The position numbers were made by a program, and so were the translations under genes. Shown one piece after another: positions 54,930 through 63,120 of a stretch of 64,000 bases of DNA (positions are counted from its first letter, which is position 1; each line of letters starts with the position of its first letter). The stretch is taken from the NCBI GenBank assembly GCA_964388575.1, contig CAYMAZ010000003.1:62001-126000 (forward strand). Reading direction: 5' to 3'. The notes under the pieces are model-generated. The model did not search any database. It saw only the letters and a program-made list of their open reading frames with translations, and was not told the origin of the DNA. This DNA is from CAYMAZ01 sp964388575. GTDB taxonomy: Bacteria; Bacteroidota; Bacteroidia; Bacteroidales; DTU049.

Positions 54930-56318
54930 CTATAATCTGTCCAGTCGCTTCAGTTCGAAATAGTCACGAACTTCTTTCCGGAAAACGGGAAACAGCAATA
55001 TAAGGGCGACAAGATTGGGGATGGTCATAAAAGTGATCACCATATCCACAAAATTCCAAACCAGTTCAAGGCCCCAGATACAGCCAAGAAACACAAAAAA
55101 GCCATACACCCAGTAATAGGGTTTGATTGCTTTGTCGCCCCAGATATACTGTGCAGCCCTGTTTCCGTAATATGACCACGAAATAACAGTAGAAAAAGCA
55201 AACATCAGAAGACCAATGCTGACAACGTGTTTGGCAATCCATCCGATTCCGATTCTTGATAAACCATGCTCAAAACCTGCAATTGTCATACTGACTCCTG
55301 CTGTGTCATTAAGGGTCCAAACACCTGTCACAACAATCACCAGAGCAGTCAGTGAACAAATTATAATTGTGTCAACGAGTGGTTCCAGTGAAGCCACAAG
55401 TCCTTCCTGCACAGGGTATTCTGTTTTGGCAGCAGCATGAGCAATTGGAGCTGAGCCCTGCCCTGCCTCATTTGAGAATAATCCTCGTTTAACTCCCCAT
55501 GCCAGTGTCATGATAAACGTAGAGCCCAGAAATCCTCCGGTTGCTGCAGTTCCGGTAAAAGCATCTGTTACAATAAGTTTCAAAGCAGCAGGAATGGCCT
55601 GATGGTAGTCAACAAGAACAATGACAGCAGCAATAAAATATGAAACTGCCATAAAGGGAACAAGTTTGGAAGTGACTTCAGCGATTCTTTTCAAACCGCC
55701 CACAATGATTAACAACACCAGAGATGTGATTGCAATTGCCGAAATCCACACAGGGATTCCGTAACTTGATCGTAAAGCGTCAGCCATGGAGTTGGCCTGT
55801 GCCATATTTCCGGTTCCGAAGGAACAGAGAATCGCAGCCACAGCAAAAACCACAGCAAGATATTTAGCATATTTTCCTATTTTATCTTTCAATCCGATTT
55901 CCATATAATACATCGGTCCTCCTGAGATACTCCCATCAGCATTGATTTTCCTGTATTTCTGCGCAAGTGTGCACTCCACCATTTTCAGCATCATTCCCAA
56001 AAACCCGACAACCCAAATCCAAAATACAGCTCCCGGTCCGCCCCAGTGAATTGCAAGCGCAACTCCAACAATATTGCCTGTTCCCACCGTCGCTGACAAA
56101 GCTGTAGTTAGTGCTTTAAAGGATGACACATCACCTTTGGTCTTTTTTGTGGAATACTTACCTCTGACGATATTGATGGCATGCCTGAATTTTGAAACCT
56201 GAAGAAACTTCATGTACACCGTGAAATATAATCCCACAGGAATTAACATGGCAAGAATTGCATAACCACCCACATATTCATTGTAGGCTTTGATGGCATT
56301 GTTTAAAAATTCAGTCAT
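54930..56318 (-). CDS. AgcS family sodium:alanine/glycine symporter
   Basis: 462 residues with about eleven membrane helices. Family blocks: ATVGTGNIVGVALAIHWGGPGAVFW, MYYMEIGL, GLFSNEAGQGSAPIAHAAA and FAFSTVISWSYYGNRAA. These proteins bring in alanine or glycine with sodium. The gene follows a sodium-dependent NSS transporter gene by six bases, so both should be expressed together. No signal of truncation. Confidence 0.94.
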   Translation of the reverse strand: MTEFLNNAIKAYNEYVGGYAILAMLIPVGLYFTVYMKFLQVSKFRHAINIVRGKYSTKKTKGDVSSFKALTTALSATVGTGNIVGVALAIHWGGPGAVFWIWVVGFLGMMLKMVECTLAQKYRKINADGSISGGPMYYMEIGLKDKIGKYAKYLAVVFAVAAILCSFGTGNMAQANSMADALRSSYGIPVWISAIAITSLVLLIIVGGLKRIAEVTSKLVPFMAVSYFIAAVIVLVDYHQAIPAALKLIVTDAFTGTAATGGFLGSTFIMTLAWGVKRGLFSNEAGQGSAPIAHAAAKTEYPVQEGLVASLEPLVDTIIICSLTALVIVVTGVWTLNDTAGVSMTIAGFEHGLSRIGIGWIAKHVVSIGLLMFAFSTVISWSYYGNRAAQYIWGDKAIKPYYWVYGFFVFLGCIWGLELVWNFVDMVITFMTIPNLVALILLFPVFRKEVRDYFELKRLDRL

Positions 56319-56324
56319 AGTCTT

Positions 56325-57695
56325 TTAAGTTATTCCTTCAATAAAAAACGCACTGATTGCAACAGCTCCGATGGCCACAGGTGCCAGATATCGAATGCTG
56401 AACACCAGAATTTCAGCCAGAACCGGATGAATTTTGCCTCCCTGACGAAGTTCGTCCACAAAATTTGATTTACCGAGTTTCCATCCAGTATATATCACAA
56501 TAAATAGTGCACCGAACGTGAGAAAAATATTTGCCGATATAAAATTCATCAGATCAAACACTGTATTTCCGAAAATTTTAAAATTCTGTAACGGACCAAA
56601 AGACAAAGTACAAAATACGCCCAACACAGAAATTGAAACTGTACCAATCAGTGTTGCTTTTGCCCTACTCATATTTTTTTCTTCCTTCAGATAGGCAACC
56701 ACGACTTCAAGGACTGAAATTGTGCTAGTGAGAGCTGCTACAGCAATGAGTATGAAAAACACAATTCCAAAATAATGTCCTCCGGGCATGGACTGAAAAA
56801 TTTTCGGAAGTGTAATGAAAACGAGTCCGGGGCCGCCGGCAGGACTTTCTCCTAGGGCAAAGAGCGCCGGAAAAACCATCACTCCGCTTAAAATTGCAAT
56901 CACAGTGTCAGCAGTTGCCACTTCAACGGCAGTACCAAAAAGCGGTGTGTCTTTTCTGATATACGAGCCGTAAGTGATCAGGGCTCCCATTCCGATACTT
57001 AGTGAAAATGCCGCCTGGCCTAAGGCCATCAGTACTGACTGCAAAGTTAATTTTTCAAAATGTGGTTCAAATAAAAAGCGTAGTCCTGCTGCTGACCCTG
57101 GAAGTGTGAGACTTCGGATACAAACAGCAATGATCAGCACCAGTAGAAGGGGCATCAGAATCTTTGTGTATTTTTCAATTCCCCTTTGCACTCCTGCAAG
57201 CACAACCCCTGCTGTTAATGCCATAAAAATTAGCTGCCAGATCAAAGGCATATAGCTTGACGATGTAAAACTGATGAAATCTGTTCCCAGTTGCTCAATG
57301 CTTTTGCCTTCAAAATTTCCACGAACTGCCTGGAATATATATTCAAGAGTCCATCCGGCCACAGTGCTGTAGAACGAAAGAATAACAAATGCCGCAATGA
57401 TACCCATAAGTCCGATGAGCCACCAAGGACTGCCTGGTGAAAGTCTGCGGAACGACCCAAGGGCATTGCTTCCAGCCCGACGGCCAATTACAAACTCAGA
57501 CAGCATAACCGGAATACCAATTGCAAGAATAAATATCAGATACATTAGAATAAAAGCGCCACCACCGTTTTCTCCGGTGATATAAGGAAATCTCCAGATG
57601 TTTCCCAGACCAACTGCAGATCCGGCTGCTGCCGCAATGATTCCAAACTTACCGGTAAATCCGTCACGTTTACCTGAGCCCGGTTGTATTGCCAT
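56325..57695 (-). CDS. NSS/SNF family sodium-dependent transporter
   Basis: 456 residues with eleven to twelve membrane helices. The N-terminal GIIAAAAGSAVGLGNIWRFPYITGENGGGAF is the LeuT-family signature with the unwound TM1 binding site; AAFSLSIGMGALITYGSYI forms the sodium-site region in TM6. It likely takes up an amino acid, but bacterial members differ in substrate. It has a -7 element (TAGGTTTG) at 57713-57720 and leads the two-gene transporter unit. Confidence 0.94.
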   Translation of the reverse strand: MAIQPGSGKRDGFTGKFGIIAAAAGSAVGLGNIWRFPYITGENGGGAFILMYLIFILAIGIPVMLSEFVIGRRAGSNALGSFRRLSPGSPWWLIGLMGIIAAFVILSFYSTVAGWTLEYIFQAVRGNFEGKSIEQLGTDFISFTSSSYMPLIWQLIFMALTAGVVLAGVQRGIEKYTKILMPLLLVLIIAVCIRSLTLPGSAAGLRFLFEPHFEKLTLQSVLMALGQAAFSLSIGMGALITYGSYIRKDTPLFGTAVEVATADTVIAILSGVMVFPALFALGESPAGGPGLVFITLPKIFQSMPGGHYFGIVFFILIAVAALTSTISVLEVVVAYLKEEKNMSRAKATLIGTVSISVLGVFCTLSFGPLQNFKIFGNTVFDLMNFISANIFLTFGALFIVIYTGWKLGKSNFVDELRQGGKIHPVLAEILVFSIRYLAPVAIGAVAISAFFIEGIT

Positions 57696-57712
57696 AGTAT
57701 TTTTTTAAGCCA

Positions 57713-57720
57713 CAAACCTA
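57713..57720 (-). promoter_or_regulatory. -7 promoter element of transporter pair
   Basis: Reads TAGGTTTG on the minus strand, a full consensus match, 18 bp before ATG 57695. Confidence 0.6.
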
Positions 57721-57784
57721 CAAAAAAAATTTAATTTTACTTTCTGCAATGCATACATTTTTTATTTTGGCAAAAAATTTCACC

Positions 57785-58411
57785 ATGGGATTATTCAATT
57801 TTGGTAAAAGTCTTGCTTTTGCAGTGCCTTCAACCAGGCTTGAAAGTGCTTTTAATGATTATGAACCACATCGGGATACACCTTCTATTCGTTGCACAAG
57901 TTGTGAGAATGTTATCCATGAAGGGAATTTTGAAGCCGGTTATTGCTCCATCTGCGGCAATAAGGTTGACAGGAAACTGCTTGAGCCTGAAGAATACAAG
58001 CCAGCGGGAAGTTCAGAAATTATTGAGAGCATTATTGCAAAAACAGGAAAGGATGTTTTTCTGGCACGCGACAGTTCATATCAGTGGACTCTTGAACAGG
58101 GTTCGGCAATAATCCGGATCATCAATGACGAAAGAAACAGATTTATCTTTTGCGATGCGTCATTATGTAAGATTCCGAAGTCTGAACTGGGCCGGTTGTA
58201 TGAGTTTTTGCTCAGGGAAAACACTGTTCTTCAGGGGCTTTCGTTCAGTATATTCAACACTGATATTGTGCTCGGTTTTGTAGTTCATGCCGATGACCTG
58301 GTTGATGAAGTTGCATCAGCGCAGATGAAACTGCTGATGGAACAGGCCGATCATTATGATGATGTGCTGATGAATGATTTCGGATGTCAGCCACTTGACA
58401 GAGAAGTGTAG
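57785..58411 (+). CDS. Zinc-ribbon protein with YbjN-like domain
   Basis: 208 residues from ATG 57785 (an ATG 12 codons upstream is the alternative). After a short N-terminus there is a CxxC...CxxC zinc ribbon: RCTSCENVIHEGNFEAGYCSICGNK. The remaining 140 residues look like a YbjN/chaperone-type alpha/beta fold, with SSYQWTLEQGSAIIRI, NRFIFCDASLCKIP, YEFLLRENTVLQGLSFSI and HADDLVDEV. YbjN-like domains are seen in sensory or chaperone roles; the function here is unknown. It is divergent from the transporter genes. Its stop codon is the first TAG of a TTAG-rich repeat. Confidence 0.72.
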   Translation: MGLFNFGKSLAFAVPSTRLESAFNDYEPHRDTPSIRCTSCENVIHEGNFEAGYCSICGNKVDRKLLEPEEYKPAGSSEIIESIIAKTGKDVFLARDSSYQWTLEQGSAIIRIINDERNRFIFCDASLCKIPKSELGRLYEFLLRENTVLQGLSFSIFNTDIVLGFVVHADDLVDEVASAQMKLLMEQADHYDDVLMNDFGCQPLDREV

Positions 58412-58989
58412 TAGTTAGTAGTTATTAGTTATTAGTTATTAGTTATTAGTTATTAGTTATTAGTTATTAGTTGATAAATTGAGGTGTGTATGCTTCTAAT
58501 ATTCTTTTGGTGATGTTCATTCCAAAAAATCTGTTCGATAAAATATTTTCATTCCTTTCAGTCTCTCAGAATGACAATGGTTTTTTGCAGTTTTGTGTTC
58601 GTCTGGCTTTCTTTGTTTAAGCGGCCATGGTTGTTGAGCTTGCCGAAATACAGGGCGCTATTCTGACTTGTTCATTGAGTCATTGGTTGATGGTTGTGGA
58701 GGTTGGTTAATTAATAAATTATTTTAAATATCAAATTGTAAATTGTAAATTTTTCCGATGTTCGCTATATTGAATATTTGCTATTTGATTTTTGCTATTT
58801 TCTATGACTTTGTTTTGTTATTTAGTGATAGGTGCAAATCTTTATTCAATCCTGTGTTAATATCTAATTAGCGTTGACCGTTTTATACTTCATGCACTGA
58901 CATGATTTTCGCTCTCTTCATCTTGTTATGTCTCAGGCTTGTCAGTTTTTTTGTAATTTCGCATTGAATTTTTGTGAAATTTCAAGATT
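58412..58989 (+). other. Non-coding repeat-rich gap before cysS
   Basis: 578 bp without a credible gene. It holds the TTATTAG tandem repeat, a stretch whose reverse complement reads TGTCATTCTGAGAGAC (58561-58576), a GTTGAGCTTGCCGAAA stretch (58632-58648 region), and AT-rich near-repeats of AAATTGTA and TTGCTATTT (58731-58802). A TAATTTCG at 58954-58961 could serve as the cysS -7 element. Confidence 0.7.
58422..58470 (+). repeat. Seven tandem TTATTAG heptamers
   Basis: Seven perfect copies of TTATTAG, preceded by less regular TAGTAG/TTAGTAG units that begin at the stop codon of the zinc-ribbon gene. Possible simple-sequence repeat subject to slippage. Confidence 0.95.
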
Positions 58990-60474
58990 ATGAAACAAAA
59001 ACTGAAAGTTTTTAACTCTCTCAGCAGAAAGAAGGAACATTTTGAGCCCCTGTCAGATGAACATGCCGGAATGTATGTCTGCGGACCGACAGTCTACGGA
59101 GATCCGCATCTGGGGCATGCACGCCCGGCCATAACCTTTGACATTGTTTTTCGCTTTCTGAAATACATCGGCTACAAAGTCCGCTATGTCCGAAACATCA
59201 CTGATGTTGGTCATCTTGAACACGACAGCGACGACGGTGAAGATAAGATTCAGAAAAAAGCACGCATCGAACAACTGGAACCAATGGAAATTGCACAGCA
59301 TTATTCCAACCGCTATGTTGAATTCATGAACCGACTAAATGTCCTGCCTCCCGGAATTGAACCCAGGGCATCAGGACACATCATTGAACAGATCGAACTG
59401 GTTCAGGCAATACTGGATGCTGGCTTTGCTTACGAGGTCAACGGTTCTGTATATTTTGATATCCGAAAATACAGTGAACACCACGACTACGGCAAACTTT
59501 CAGGAAGGAAAATTGATGAATTGCTCGAAAACACACGTGAACTTGACGGACAGGATGAAAAGCGGTTTTCTGCAGATTTTGCCCTGTGGAAAAAAGCAAG
59601 CCCCGAACACATCATGAAATGGTCATCACCATGGGGCAAAGGATTTCCGGGCTGGCATCTCGAATGTTCTGCCATGGGAATGAAATATCTGGGCGAAACA
59701 TTTGATATCCACGGCGGAGGCATGGACCTGCTGTTTCCACACCACGAGTCTGAAATTGCACAGTGCGTCGCCGGAGTTGGGCATGAGCCTGCAAAATACT
59801 GGCTTCATAATAATATGATTACAATCAACGGGCAAAAAATGGGAAAATCCCTTGGCAATTTTATTACCCTTGAGGAATTTTTCACAGGTTCGCATCCTCT
59901 GCTTGAGCAGGCTTATGATGCAATGACCATACGGTTTTTCATACTTCAGGCACATTACAGAAGTACACTCGATTTTTCAAATCATGCATTGCAATCAGCA
60001 GAAAAAGCATACCAGAGGTTGCTTGATTCTTCACGACGACTGTCTCACATCAGGGGCGTTGAAGATGAACGCCCCGGAGAAAACATAATTCAGCCATTTC
60101 TTGAAGCAGCTCATGAAGCCATGCTTGATGATTTCAACACTCCCGTTGCCATTGCACAGATGTTTGAAACATGCAGGATCATCAACCAGGCTGTTGAAGG
60201 AAAAATGACACTCAACACTGGCGAAGTGGAATCCCTGCAGTTGCTGTTCGGAACATTTTTTACTGATGTGCTTGGTCTGAAAGGTCCTGAAACTGAAAAT
60301 CAGGGATCTGAAAACATGACAACACAACTGATGGATGTGCTTATGAATATGAGGGCACAGGTGAAGGCTGAGAAAAATTATCAGCTGGCCGACCTGATCC
60401 GCAATGAACTGGTTAAAATCGGTGTCGTTGTAAAAGATACCAAAGACGGAGCAGTCTGGGAAATTAAACATTAA
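58990..60474 (+). CDS. cysS: Cysteine--tRNA ligase
   Basis: 494 residues, full length. The HIGH-type motif is in GDPHLGHARP and the KMSKS motif in QKMGKSLGNF. Zinc ligands are Cys in MYVCGPTVYG, Cys in WHLECSAMG, and His in LLFPHHESE. A C-terminal helical anticodon-binding part follows (DFNTPVAIAQMFE). ATG 58990 is followed directly by the family start KVFNSLSRKKE. The M28 lipoprotein gene begins four bases after the stop, implying cotranscription. Confidence 0.96.
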   Translation: MKQKLKVFNSLSRKKEHFEPLSDEHAGMYVCGPTVYGDPHLGHARPAITFDIVFRFLKYIGYKVRYVRNITDVGHLEHDSDDGEDKIQKKARIEQLEPMEIAQHYSNRYVEFMNRLNVLPPGIEPRASGHIIEQIELVQAILDAGFAYEVNGSVYFDIRKYSEHHDYGKLSGRKIDELLENTRELDGQDEKRFSADFALWKKASPEHIMKWSSPWGKGFPGWHLECSAMGMKYLGETFDIHGGGMDLLFPHHESEIAQCVAGVGHEPAKYWLHNNMITINGQKMGKSLGNFITLEEFFTGSHPLLEQAYDAMTIRFFILQAHYRSTLDFSNHALQSAEKAYQRLLDSSRRLSHIRGVEDERPGENIIQPFLEAAHEAMLDDFNTPVAIAQMFETCRIINQAVEGKMTLNTGEVESLQLLFGTFFTDVLGLKGPETENQGSENMTTQLMDVLMNMRAQVKAEKNYQLADLIRNELVKIGVVVKDTKDGAVWEIKH

Positions 60475-60477
60475 AAC

Positions 60478-61506
60478 ATGAAACATCTGAATAACAAATT
60501 GAATGGTTCCTGCGGATTGCATATGGTCCTCGTTATATGTCTCGGCAGTTTGTTTGTTGCAGCCTGTGTTCGCAAAGGAGGCATCGAAAAGGAGCAGGAA
60601 AATGGAGAGATTGTAAAAACTGTTGACGTTCCGTATTTTAATGCAGACTCTGCATATCATTTTATTGAAAACCAGGTTTCTTTCGGGCCACGTGTTCCCG
60701 GTTCAAAAGCATGGGAAAAATGTGCAGAATATCTGGTCGGAACACTCGAAAGATTCGGAACCGAAGTCATTGTTCAGGAAGCGACGGCAAGAGCCTGGGA
60801 CGGTACCATTCTTCCTGTAAAAAACATCATCGGGTCGTGGCAGCCCGATAATAAAAAACGTGTGATGTTGTGTGCTCACTGGGATTCCCGCCCCTATGCC
60901 GACTGGGATCCGGATCCTGGAAATCACAGAAAACCAATCGACGGAGCCAACGACGGAGCCAGCGGAGTGGGCGTGTTGCTTGAAATTGCACGCCAACTTT
61001 CAATATCTCAGCCCAACATCGGAATTGACATTATTTTCTTCGATGCCGAAGATTATGGTGAGCCAAAGGATGATCAGTCAAAACTGAAAGATGACAACTG
61101 GGGATTGGGTTCGCAATACTGGGCGAAAAATCCACATGTGAAAAATTATTACGCACGTTTTGGTATTCTGCTCGATATGGTCGGAGCTGAGGATGCAATT
61201 TTTTACAGGGAAGGCTATTCGGTTCAGTATGCAGAACATGTGGTGAAAAAAGTGTGGGACACAGCACATAAAATTGGATATGGTAAGTATTTCTCATACG
61301 ATCGTTCAAATCACATCACCGATGATCATTATTATGTCAATCTGCACATGGGATTGCCAACAATTGACATCATACATCAGGACAAAAACAGTCAGACAGG
61401 GTTTTTCAAATACTGGCATACGATGGAAGATACCCTGGATAAAATCAGTAAGGAAACACTGAAAGCAGTCGGCCAGACAGTTTTACATGTTATTTACAAC
61501 GAGTAG
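60478..61506 (+). CDS. M28-family lipoprotein, probable glutaminyl cyclase
   Basis: 342 residues. Lipoprotein signal ending FVAAC (Cys30). The M28 fold shows metal residues in MLCAHWDSRPYAD, DGANDGASGVG and FFDAEDYGEP, and a late His in SNHITDD. AHWDSRPYADWDPDPGNH is very close to what I recall of the type II glutaminyl cyclases of P. gingivalis and Bacteroides, which turn N-terminal Gln of exported proteins into pyroglutamate; ordinary M28 aminopeptidases differ there. It would sit in the periplasm anchored by lipid. It is four bases downstream of cysS and converges with the PhoH gene. Confidence 0.88.
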   Translation: MKHLNNKLNGSCGLHMVLVICLGSLFVAACVRKGGIEKEQENGEIVKTVDVPYFNADSAYHFIENQVSFGPRVPGSKAWEKCAEYLVGTLERFGTEVIVQEATARAWDGTILPVKNIIGSWQPDNKKRVMLCAHWDSRPYADWDPDPGNHRKPIDGANDGASGVGVLLEIARQLSISQPNIGIDIIFFDAEDYGEPKDDQSKLKDDNWGLGSQYWAKNPHVKNYYARFGILLDMVGAEDAIFYREGYSVQYAEHVVKKVWDTAHKIGYGKYFSYDRSNHITDDHYYVNLHMGLPTIDIIHQDKNSQTGFFKYWHTMEDTLDKISKETLKAVGQTVLHVIYNE

Positions 61507-61525
61507 CTGCTGCAATCAGATTGTT

Positions 61526-62881
61526 CTACAATAAATCATTTGCAAGATTTGCAAGCTCCGAACGTTCACCTTTTTCAAGTTTAATATGAGCATACAGCGG
61601 ATGGTGCTTGATACGGTCAATCAAAGTTGAAAGGCCGTTACTTTGAGCATCCAGATAGGGTGTGTCAATCTGGTAAATGTCACCGGTGAAAATGATTTTT
61701 GTGCCTTCCCCTGCCCGGGTGATGATTGTTTTTACTTCGTGAGGTGTCAGATTTTGTGCCTCATCCACAATAAAAATGATATCTGAAAGGCTTCGTCCCC
61801 TGATATATGCAAGAGGCGTAATGACAAGCTTTTCCTTTTCAAGGTCTTCGGTGATGGCTTTATACTCCTTGTCCTTCTCGCTGAACTGATTTTTGATGAA
61901 TTTCAGATTGTCAAACAGGGGTTCCATAAAAGGCGAAATTTTACTTTTAATATCACCAGGCAGAAACCCGATGTCCTTGTTGCTGAGTGGTACAATGGGA
62001 CGGGCAAGATAGATCTGTTTGAACATGCGCTTCTGGTCCAGTGCGCCGGCAAGTGCAAGAAGCGTCTTTCCGGTTCCGGCTACACCCTGAAGTGTAACAA
62101 GTTTGACATCCGGATTGGCAATCGCATGGAGTGCAAACACCTGTTCTGCATTTCTTGGTGTGATTCTGTGCGCAGGCTTTTTTTCAACTCTCTCAATCAG
62201 TCCGCTCACCGGATTGAAAAATGCCAGAACCGACTGACTGTCATTTTTGATGATGAAGTAGTGATTTGGAACAAGTTTGTCAAGAAATAATTCAGCAGGA
62301 CTGCAGAAACCTTCCTGGTAAATTTTGTCTATCACTTCCCTGTCAACACTTTCAAGTGTTGATTTTCCGGTGTATAATGATTCAACATCTTTGATTTTGC
62401 CTGTTTTGTAATCTTCGGCACATATGTCAAGGGCCTTTGCCTTAAGCCTCAAATTGATGTCTTTGCTGACAAGTATGACTTTTTTATTGGGAAACTCTTC
62501 AGTCAGTGATATTGCCACATTCAGTATTCTGTGATCGGGTTTGTCTTCTCCAAAGACTTTGCATGCGTCCATTCTCGAATGTCCGTTCATGATCACTTTG
62601 AATTTTGATTTTTTTTCCGGGATCAGCGGCAACCATTCATTGGTTGTTTTCTGATTAGAAAGCTGATCCAGCATCCGGATAAATTCCCTGGCCTCAAAGT
62701 TAATGATGTCATTGCCTTTTTTAAAATTGTCTAGTTCCTCAAGCACAGTGATCGGCAATGCCACATCATTTTCCTCAAAGGTGAGCATCGCAGTGTGGTT
62801 GTATAAAATCACCGAAGTGTCAAGCACATAAATTTTTTGAATTTTTTCTTCAGCTACAGCTTTTTTGTTTGATTTTGCCAT
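61526..62881 (-). CDS. PIN-PhoH fusion ATPase (PhoH2-type)
   Basis: 451 residues. An N-terminal PIN domain (IYVLDTSVILYNH; MDACKVFGEDKPDHRILNVAI; acidic residues present) is joined by a linker to a PhoH ATPase: Walker A in LQGVAGTGKTLLALAG, Walker B in IIFIVDEAQNLTPHE, plus IIFTGDIYQIDTP. In other bacteria such fusions are RNA helicase/ribonucleases; here that is inferred from family. The start ATG 62881 follows a TAATTTTG -7 element at 62903-62910. Length is standard. Confidence 0.92.
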   Translation of the reverse strand: MAKSNKKAVAEEKIQKIYVLDTSVILYNHTAMLTFEENDVALPITVLEELDNFKKGNDIINFEAREFIRMLDQLSNQKTTNEWLPLIPEKKSKFKVIMNGHSRMDACKVFGEDKPDHRILNVAISLTEEFPNKKVILVSKDINLRLKAKALDICAEDYKTGKIKDVESLYTGKSTLESVDREVIDKIYQEGFCSPAELFLDKLVPNHYFIIKNDSQSVLAFFNPVSGLIERVEKKPAHRITPRNAEQVFALHAIANPDVKLVTLQGVAGTGKTLLALAGALDQKRMFKQIYLARPIVPLSNKDIGFLPGDIKSKISPFMEPLFDNLKFIKNQFSEKDKEYKAITEDLEKEKLVITPLAYIRGRSLSDIIFIVDEAQNLTPHEVKTIITRAGEGTKIIFTGDIYQIDTPYLDAQSNGLSTLIDRIKHHPLYAHIKLEKGERSELANLANDLL

Positions 62882-62902
62882 GATTCAGTTCGTTTAGTTC
62901 TA

Positions 62903-62910
62903 CAAAATTA
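62903..62910 (-). promoter_or_regulatory. -7 promoter element of PIN-PhoH gene
   Basis: Reads TAATTTTG on the minus strand, a full consensus match 22 bp before ATG 62881. Confidence 0.6.
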
Positions 62911-63120
62911 TAAATCCGTTTACGCGATTTATTGCATTTTCTTGTTTTTTGTTAACAACCGGATGTTATTAAGCCACGGTTCACATCAGATTTCTGCTTG
63001 ACCAGGATTGAACAGTTTTGTTCATTTTTGAATATATTTCTTCTGAACAGAGTGCTGAATATAGATCATTCTGAGATTTTCTTAATTGAAGGAGAATTTT
63101 ATTGTAATTTCGTAATTGAA

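Noticed and set aside
58422..58470. CRISPR array
   Set aside because: Units are seven bases with no spacers, and no cas genes are present; it is a simple tandem repeat.
60031..60660. 209-codon minus-strand frame
   Set aside because: Antisense to the end of cysS and the start of the M28 gene, both strongly supported.
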